Below are positions 59,101 to 64,000 of a stretch of DNA of 64,000 nt, one piece after another; positions within the stretch are counted from its first letter, which is position 1, and each line of letters opens with the position of its first letter. Position numbers and translations under genes: made by a program. The notes beneath the pieces were generated by a model. The model was not told the origin of the DNA and did not search any database. It saw only the letters and a list, made by a program, of their open reading frames with translations. The DNA is taken from assembly GCF_036250065.1 (NCBI RefSeq), contig NZ_CP109199.1:6014001-6078000 (forward strand). Reading direction: 5' to 3'. The stretch comes from Micromonospora sp. NBC_01699. Lineage in GTDB: Bacteria > Actinomycetota > Actinomycetes > Mycobacteriales > Micromonosporaceae.

Positions 59101-60897
59101 ATGCCGGTATCGGTCACCATGCCCCGGCTCGGCGAGAGCGTCACCGAGGGCACCGTCACGCGCTGGCTGAAGCAGGAGGGCGACCGGGTCGAGGTCGACG
59201 AGCCGCTGCTCGAAGTGTCGACCGACAAGGTCGACACCGAGATCCCCTCCCCGGCGGCCGGCGTGTTGACCCGGATCGTGGTGAGCGAGGACGAGACCGC
59301 CGAGGTCGGTAGCGAACTCGCCGTCATCTCCGGTGAGGGCGAGTCGGCCGGCGACAGCGGCCCGACCACCCAGGCCGCCCCGCCCGCGCAGCAGGCACCC
59401 GCCGAGGAGGAGGAGCCGGCCGCGCAGCAGCAGGCGGCCGCTCCGGCACCGGAACCGGCCGCGGCGGAGCCCGCACCGGCACCGACCGCCCCGGCTACCG
59501 GCGGCGGCACCGTACTCAAGATGCCCGCCCTCGGCGAGAGCGTCACCGAGGGCACCGTCACCCGCTGGCTGAAGGCGGTCGGCGACACCGTCGAGGCCGA
59601 CGAGCCGCTGCTTGAGGTCTCCACCGACAAGGTCGACACCGAGATCCCCTCCCCCGCGGCGGGCACGCTGCTGGAGATCAAGGTCGCCGAGGACGAGACC
59701 GCCCCGGTCGGCGCCGACCTCGCCGTGATCGGTACGGCCGGTGCGGCACCCGCAGCGACCCCGGAGCCCGAGCCGACCCCGGAGCCCGCCAAGGCCGAAC
59801 CGGCCCCGGCGGCCGAGCCCGAGCCGGTCTCCGGTGCGTCGTACGCCGCGCCGGCGGCCGAGACCGAGCAGTCCACCAAGCCGGTGCAGACCGAGCGGGC
59901 GGCCCAGCCGGCCCCGGCGCAGCAGGCCCCGGCGGCGACCCCGCCGACCAACGGCGAGGACGTGGCGAGCTACGTCACCCCGCTGGTCCGTCGCCTCGCC
60001 ACCGACCAGGGCGTCGACCTGTCGACGATCACCGGCACCGGTGTCGGCGGCAGGATCCGCAAGCAGGACGTGCTGGAGGCGGCGGAGAAGGCCCGTGCCG
60101 CAGCGGCCCGTCCGGCACCGGCCGCTGCCGCTCCGGCAGCCGCGAAGCCGGCCCCGGCGAAGGCCGAGCCGAGCCCGCTGCGCGGCCGGACCGAGAAGCT
60201 CACCCGGACCCGGATCACCATCGCCCGGCGGATGTTCGAGTCGCTGCAAAGTTCGGCGCAGCTCACCACCGTGGTCGAGGTGGACGTCACCAAGATCGCC
60301 CGGTTGCGCCAGCAGGCCAAGAACGACTTCGTGGCCAAGCACGGCGTCAAGCTCTCCTTCCTGCCCTTCTTCGCGCTCGCCGCGGTGGAGGCGCTGAAGA
60401 CGTACCCGGTGGTGAACGCGTCGATCGACCTGGACGCGGGCACCATCACGTACCCGGCGAGCGAGAACCTGGGCATCGCGGTCGACACCGAAAAGGGCCT
60501 GCTCGTACCGGTGATCAAGGACGCCGGTGACCTCAACCTCGCCGGCCTGGCCCGGCGGATCGCGGACGTCGCCGAGCGGACCCGGGGCAACAAGATCGGC
60601 CCGGACGAACTCTCGGGCGGCACCTTCACGGTGACCAACACCGGCAGCCGGGGGGCCCTGTTCGACACCCCGATCGTGCCGGCACCGCAGGCGGCCATCC
60701 TGGGCACCGGTGCGGTGGTCAAGCGGGCGGTCGTGCTGAACGACCCGGAGCTGGGCGAGGTGATCGCGCCCCGGTCGATGGTCTACCTGGCGCTCTCCTA
60801 CGACCACCGACTGGTCGACGGCGCCGACGCCGCCCGCTTCCTCAGCGCGGTGAAGGAGCGGCTGGAGGCCGGCAACTTCGAGGCCGAACTGGCCTGA
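59101..60897 (+). CDS. sucB: 2-oxoacid dehydrogenase E2 (dihydrolipoamide acyltransferase)
   Basis: The protein is 598 aa. Two lipoyl domains (about 1-80 and 138-215), each with a lipoylated Lys in [12 protein letters not shown], are separated by Ala/Pro linkers. An E3-binding domain (about 290-325: [20 protein letters not shown]) and a catalytic core with [15 protein letters not shown] (His and Asp active site) follow. It matches actinobacterial SucB/DlaT, and whether it serves 2-oxoglutarate or pyruvate dehydrogenase cannot be told here. It follows lpdA, its E3 partner. The two lipoyl-coding segments are nearly identical in DNA. AAGGAG precedes the ATG. Confidence 0.95.
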   Translation: MPVSVTMPRLGESVTEGTVTRWLKQEGDRVEVDEPLLEVSTDKVDTEIPSPAAGVLTRIVVSEDETAEVGSELAVISGEGESAGDSGPTTQAAPPAQQAPAEEEEPAAQQQAAAPAPEPAAAEPAPAPTAPATGGGTVLKMPALGESVTEGTVTRWLKAVGDTVEADEPLLEVSTDKVDTEIPSPAAGTLLEIKVAEDETAPVGADLAVIGTAGAAPAATPEPEPTPEPAKAEPAPAAEPEPVSGASYAAPAAETEQSTKPVQTERAAQPAPAQQAPAATPPTNGEDVASYVTPLVRRLATDQGVDLSTITGTGVGGRIRKQDVLEAAEKARAAAARPAPAAAAPAAAKPAPAKAEPSPLRGRTEKLTRTRITIARRMFESLQSSAQLTTVVEVDVTKIARLRQQAKNDFVAKHGVKLSFLPFFALAAVEALKTYPVVNASIDLDAGTITYPASENLGIAVDTEKGLLVPVIKDAGDLNLAGLARRIADVAERTRGNKIGPDELSGGTFTVTNTGSRGALFDTPIVPAPQAAILGTGAVVKRAVVLNDPELGEVIAPRSMVYLALSYDHRLVDGADAARFLSAVKERLEAGNFEAELA

Positions 60898-61037
60898 CCC
60901 GGCCGCACACGACACGGTCCCCGACCCCTCTGTGGCACCCGCCGGGAGCACGGAGCCGCACCGTCGAGCCGGCGGGTGTCCGGGTTTCCGGGGGCTGCCC
61001 GCCGTACCGGCATCGGGGGCTCTGCCAGGATGGACGC

Positions 61038-61940
61038 ATGCGGATCCTTGCCGCCGGCGCGTCCGGCTTCCTCGGCAGTCGGCTGATCGAACGACTCCGG
61101 GCCGGCGGCCACGAGGTGGTCCAACTCGTACGCCATCCGGCCCGCAACCCCGGCCAGGTCCACTGGCATCCGGCCGCCGGACAGCTCGACCCGACGGCGG
61201 TCGCCGGCACCGACGCGGTGGTGAACCTGGCCGGCGCCGGAGTCGGCGACCAGCGCTGGACCGAGCGCTACCGCGAACTGCTGCGGACCAGCCGGGTAGA
61301 CACCACCCGCACGCTGGCCGAGACGATCGCCGCCCTACCCTCGGCCGACCGGCCGGCGGTGCTGCTGAACGCCTCCGCCATCGGCTGGTACGGCGACACC
61401 GGCGACCGGCCGGTCTCCGAGGACGCGCCGGCCGGTGACGGCTTCCTCGCCAACATGTGCCGGGTCTGGGAGGCGGCGACCGGTCCGGCGGAGAACGCCG
61501 GCGTACGCGTGGTCCGGCTGCGTACCGGCTATGCGCTGCACCGGGAGGCCGGTTTCCTCAAGCCGCAACTGCTGCCGTTCCGGCTCGGCATCGGCGGCCC
61601 GCTGGCCGGTGGCCGGCAGTGGATGCCGTGGATCTCACTGGCCGACTGGCTGGCCGCGGTGGAGTTCCTGTTGGGCCGCGAGGACATTGCCGGACCGGTC
61701 AACGTGGTGGGTCCGGCCCCGGTCACCAACACCGAGTTCACCCGCGAGCTCGGCGCCGCGCTGCACCGCCCGGCGGTCATGCCGGTTCCCGGCTTCGCCC
61801 TGAAGATCCTGCTGGGCGGGCTCGCGACCGAGGCGCTGAGCAGCGCCCGGGTGCTGCCCGGGGTGCTGCCCCGGGCCGGGTTCACGTACCGGCATCCGGA
61901 TCTGGCGTCCGCGCTGCGGGCCGCGCTGCACGACGACTGA
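61038..61940 (+). CDS. TIGR01777-family SDR epimerase-like protein
   Basis: The protein is 300 aa. It begins MRILAAGASGFLGSRLIERL with the Rossmann GxxGxxG, and carries the family motifs NLAGAGVGDQRWTERY, LLNASAIGWYGDTGDRP and WMPWISLADWLAAV. It belongs to the extended SDR group TIGR01777 (YfcH, human SDR39U1), NAD(P)-binding, substrate unknown. It follows the E2 gene by 140 bp, as Rv2216 follows the E2 gene in M. tuberculosis. A CAGGAT sits 6 nt before the ATG, so it may be leaderless. Confidence 0.92.
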   Translation: MRILAAGASGFLGSRLIERLRAGGHEVVQLVRHPARNPGQVHWHPAAGQLDPTAVAGTDAVVNLAGAGVGDQRWTERYRELLRTSRVDTTRTLAETIAALPSADRPAVLLNASAIGWYGDTGDRPVSEDAPAGDGFLANMCRVWEAATGPAENAGVRVVRLRTGYALHREAGFLKPQLLPFRLGIGGPLAGGRQWMPWISLADWLAAVEFLLGREDIAGPVNVVGPAPVTNTEFTRELGAALHRPAVMPVPGFALKILLGGLATEALSSARVLPGVLPRAGFTYRHPDLASALRAALHDD

Positions 61941-61991
61941 CCCGCCACCGGCTCGGGTTCCGGTAACGGGTCGGTCGTCGGTGTGCCGGGT

Positions 61992-63449
61992 TCAGCAGCC
62001 GATCACCCAGTAGTTCGGGCCGGTCTGCTTCAGCGCCGAGGTGTAGAAGGTGTTGTAGAGGCCCATCCGCTGGGCCGAGCCGTTCGCGTACGCGTACCCG
62101 CCGGACTGGTAGGCGCGGCCGGCCTGCACGTGCGCGTAGTTGGTGGCGGTGACGCAGACCGGGGGCGTGGTGCCACCGGTGGTGGTCGCGGAGACCGGGG
62201 CGGAACGGGCGCTCTCGGTGCCGGCGGAGTTCACCGCGCTGACCGCGTACGAGTAGGTTGTCCCGGCGGTGAGGCCGGAGTCGGTGTAGCCGGTGCCGCC
62301 CAGCGCGGTCGTGGTGACCCGGCTGCCGTTGCGGTAGACGTGGTAGCCGCTCGCCCCGCTCGCCGCGCCCCAGCTCAGCGAGGCCGCGCTGGCCGTGGTG
62401 CCGGTGACGGCGAGGCCGGCGGGGGTGGCCGGCGCGCCCGGCTCACCGGGGTTGCCCGGACCGGAGGAGCCGCCGTCGAGGCCGAAGAAGAGCGCGTCCC
62501 GGTACGCCGAGCAGATCGTGTCCAGGAAGTACGCGGCGGCGGTGCCGCACTGGTCGGCTCCGGTGCCCGGGTCGACCGGGGTGCCGTGGCCCATGTTCGC
62601 GACCTGGTAGAGCCGGACGGCGTCGTTGCCGTACACCTCCATCGTGGTGCCGGCCGGCAGTGACGAGGTGCTGGTCGGGGTCTGCGAGACGCCGGCCACG
62701 TTGGTGAACTGGTCGCGTAGTTCGGTGCCGTTGGCCGGTACGACGACCGCGTCGGAGCGACCGTGCCAGATCGACACCCGGGGGCGGGGGCCGGTGTAGC
62801 CGGAGTAGCCGGCGCGGACCAGGTCGCCCCACTGCTGCGGGGTCTTGCTGACCGGGCCGTACATGCAGGTGTACGCGTTGACCTGCGAGGTGGCGCAGCG
62901 GTACGGCAGCCCGGCGGCGATCGAGCCGGCGGCGAACACGTCGGGGTAGGTGGCGAGCATCGCCGCGCTCATCGCGCCGCCGGCGGACAGGCCGGTGACG
63001 AAGACGCGGGCCGGGTTGGTGCCGTAGTTGGCCACCGAGTAGTCGATCATCTGCTTGATCGAGGCCGGCTCGCCCTGGCCCCGCGCGGTGTCGCCGGTGA
63101 GGAACCAGTTGAAGCAGGCGTTGGCGGCGTTGGCGGCGCTGGTCTGCGGGAAGACGACGGCGAACTTCCACTGGTCGGCGAACTTCTTCCAACCGGAGTT
63201 GGTGTAGTAGCCGTTCGCGTCCTGGGTGCAGCCGTGCAGCGCCACCACCAGGGGCGCGTTCGACGGCAGACCGTCCGGGCGGTAGGCGTACATGGTGAGG
63301 TTGCCGGGGTTGTTGCCGAAGCCGGTGACCTGGGTGAGGCTGGCGGCCTGGGCGGGTGCGGCTGCGGTGAGGACCGCCGCGGCGACGAGCACGGGTACGG
63401 CTGCGGCGCGGACGATCCGGGTGAGTAGCGCTGTTGGGCGGCGGCGCAC
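61992..63449 (-). CDS. Secreted PHB-depolymerase-type esterase with FnIII domain
   Basis: The protein is 485 aa. A Sec signal (about 1-36, ending AAPAQA) precedes an alpha/beta-hydrolase of the PHB depolymerase/CE1 family with nucleophile motif GLSAGG, the Asp in HGRSDAVV and the His in NMGHGTPVD. An FnIII-like domain (about 340-430) and a C-terminal Cys-containing module (about 435-485, TNYAHVQAGRAYQSGG) suggest polymer attachment. It probably hydrolyses poly-hydroxyalkanoate or a plant/fungal ester polymer outside the cell. GTG 63449 has AGGAG 8 nt upstream. Confidence 0.88.
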   Translation of the reverse strand: MRRRPTALLTRIVRAAAVPVLVAAAVLTAAAPAQAASLTQVTGFGNNPGNLTMYAYRPDGLPSNAPLVVALHGCTQDANGYYTNSGWKKFADQWKFAVVFPQTSAANAANACFNWFLTGDTARGQGEPASIKQMIDYSVANYGTNPARVFVTGLSAGGAMSAAMLATYPDVFAAGSIAAGLPYRCATSQVNAYTCMYGPVSKTPQQWGDLVRAGYSGYTGPRPRVSIWHGRSDAVVVPANGTELRDQFTNVAGVSQTPTSTSSLPAGTTMEVYGNDAVRLYQVANMGHGTPVDPGTGADQCGTAAAYFLDTICSAYRDALFFGLDGGSSGPGNPGEPGAPATPAGLAVTGTTASAASLSWGAASGASGYHVYRNGSRVTTTALGGTGYTDSGLTAGTTYSYAVSAVNSAGTESARSAPVSATTTGGTTPPVCVTATNYAHVQAGRAYQSGGYAYANGSAQRMGLYNTFYTSALKQTGPNYWVIGC

Positions 63450-63590
63450 GGGCGGTCTCCTGACGATGAATTGTGAACTGAGTCACCCCCGAGTTGCCGA
63501 GACGTTACGTCCGCATGACGGCGCCATGACATGGTTGGCAGTCACATATTCACCTATGCCGGCATGTGCCCCTCCCGCCGCCCATCGACC

Positions 63591-63627
63591 GGAAGGGCCC
63601 CCGGCAGCACCGGCCGGGAGCCCTTCC
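63591..63627 (-). terminator. Terminator of the SCO5389-type gene
   Basis: A 14-bp stem (63591-63604 with 63614-63627) with one mismatch, 8 nt past the stop of the gene to its right on the minus strand. Confidence 0.7.
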
Positions 63628-63635
63628 GTCCATCG

Positions 63636-64000
63636 TCAGCAGTCGCGCAGTTCCGGCGACTGGTTGCGTACCTGGGCCAGCGGCGAGATGAACCGCCGGT
63701 AGGTGTCGCCGCCGACCGCGCCGAGCTTGAACGCGGCCACCCGGTGGCAGTTCTGGAACGCGAGCTTCACTCCGAAGTGGCGCTCCAGCCCACCCCGGAT
63801 GGCGTCGCTGGCCAGGGCGCGCAGCAGTTGACCGCGCTCGGCCTCGCTCGGCGGCGGCACCGCGTGGTCGGCGAACTCGACCGTCGGGTCCGCCGACCGG
63901 GCGGCCACATCCGAGACCACGGTCCAGGCGTACGGCAGCGAGGTACGGACACAGTCGACGAACTCGGCGTCGTCGACCTGACCGGCCTCGGCCCGCTCCA
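63636..64000 (-). CDS. SCO5389-family protein (partial, 5' end outside window)
   Basis: The gene continues past the right edge; about 121 C-terminal residues are present. They read ERAEAGQVDDAEFVDCVRTS at the left of the visible part and later GQLLRALASDAIRGGLERHF and NQSPELRDC at the end, the pattern I recognise as the Streptomyces SCO5389 family. These are conserved actinobacterial cytoplasmic proteins of unknown function. Probably only a dozen or so N-terminal residues are missing. Confidence 0.8.
   Translation of the reverse strand, partial: ERAEAGQVDDAEFVDCVRTSLPYAWTVVSDVAARSADPTVEFADHAVPPPSEAERGQLLRALASDAIRGGLERHFGVKLAFQNCHRVAAFKLGAVGGDTYRRFISPLAQVRNQSPELRDC

Noticed and set aside
1-64000. 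Insertion sequences, prophage or integrated element
   Set aside because: No transposase, integrase, terminal repeats with target duplications or phage genes were recognised; the palindromes are too short and carry no gene.

Overview
The window is very GC-rich double-stranded chromosomal DNA from an actinobacterium. The family-level hints (a DUF574-type methyltransferase, an XRE/DUF5753 regulator paired with DUF397, an SCO5389-type protein, the cobU-cobT fusion, many leaderless starts, GTG starts, and AT-richer intergenic palindromes) fit Micromonosporaceae best (Micromonospora, Salinispora and relatives). That placement is inference from resemblance; no rRNA or marker search was possible. I see no transposase, integrase, CRISPR array, tRNA or rRNA gene. 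Most of the window looks like core chromosome.

The backbone is a conserved actinobacterial neighbourhood. From memory, the genes parallel the Mycobacterium tuberculosis stretch Rv2188c-Rv2216: pimB, exonuclease/GIY-YIG protein, trpD, ctaE-qcrCAB, ctaF-ctaC, adenosine-kinase-like, ErpA-like, glycerate kinase, DUF3043, cobT/cobS, gcvT, leucyl aminopeptidase, E2 acyltransferase, TIGR01777 epimerase. Order and content are similar, with lineage-specific insertions between the blocks.

Layout. 1-4.2 kb: DUF4395/thioredoxin pair, then a methyltransferase overlapping a GGDEF-EAL protein. 4.3-8.7 kb: PimB-like mannosyltransferase coupled to an M48 protease, a small Cys protein, and an NYN-domain nuclease-like protein. 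8.8-14.4 kb: DEDDh exonuclease/GIY-YIG fusion, a RelA/SpoT homologue without ACT domain, NUDIX, NDP-sugar transferase and AsnC-type RAM protein. 14.5-24.2 kb: respiratory genes (DUF4142, qcrB-A-C, ctaE, CtaG-like, receiver-like, trpD, ctaF, ctaC); the oxidase subunit I gene is not here. 24.4-28.2 kb: cysteine desulfurase plus TusA, a HTH/DUF397 module and a double NTF2-like protein. 28.3-37.3 kb: kinases, ErpA-like, MarR/MFS efflux pair, glycerate kinase, nadA, murA, DUF3043. 37.4-41.7 kb: azlCD with a divergent XRE-cupin regulator and a three-gene ABC exporter operon. 41.9-47.1 kb: a 1752-residue protein with a repeat-rich disordered N-terminus and TPR/WG-repeat C-terminus. 47.3-54.1 kb: aldo/keto reductase, M50 protease, cobU-cobT, cobS and an unrecognised protein. 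54.1-64 kb: gcvT, pepA, lpdA, sucB-type E2, epimerase, secreted PHB-depolymerase-type esterase and an SCO5389-type gene cut by the right edge.

The main unexplained structure is a set of four intergenic palindromes at 7.14, 15.3, 28.2 and 49.6 kb. The + strand changes from C-rich before each palindrome to G-rich after it, and two of the four share the same 23-17-23 hairpin sequence family. Other second-look items are apparently degenerate catalytic motifs in the RelA/SpoT synthetase, EAL and CobT domains; repeated use of 21-bp tandem repeats; operator-like sites; and at least nine promoters whose -10 lies 6-7 nt before the start codon. I did not find a clear multi-gene novel defence or biosynthetic system.
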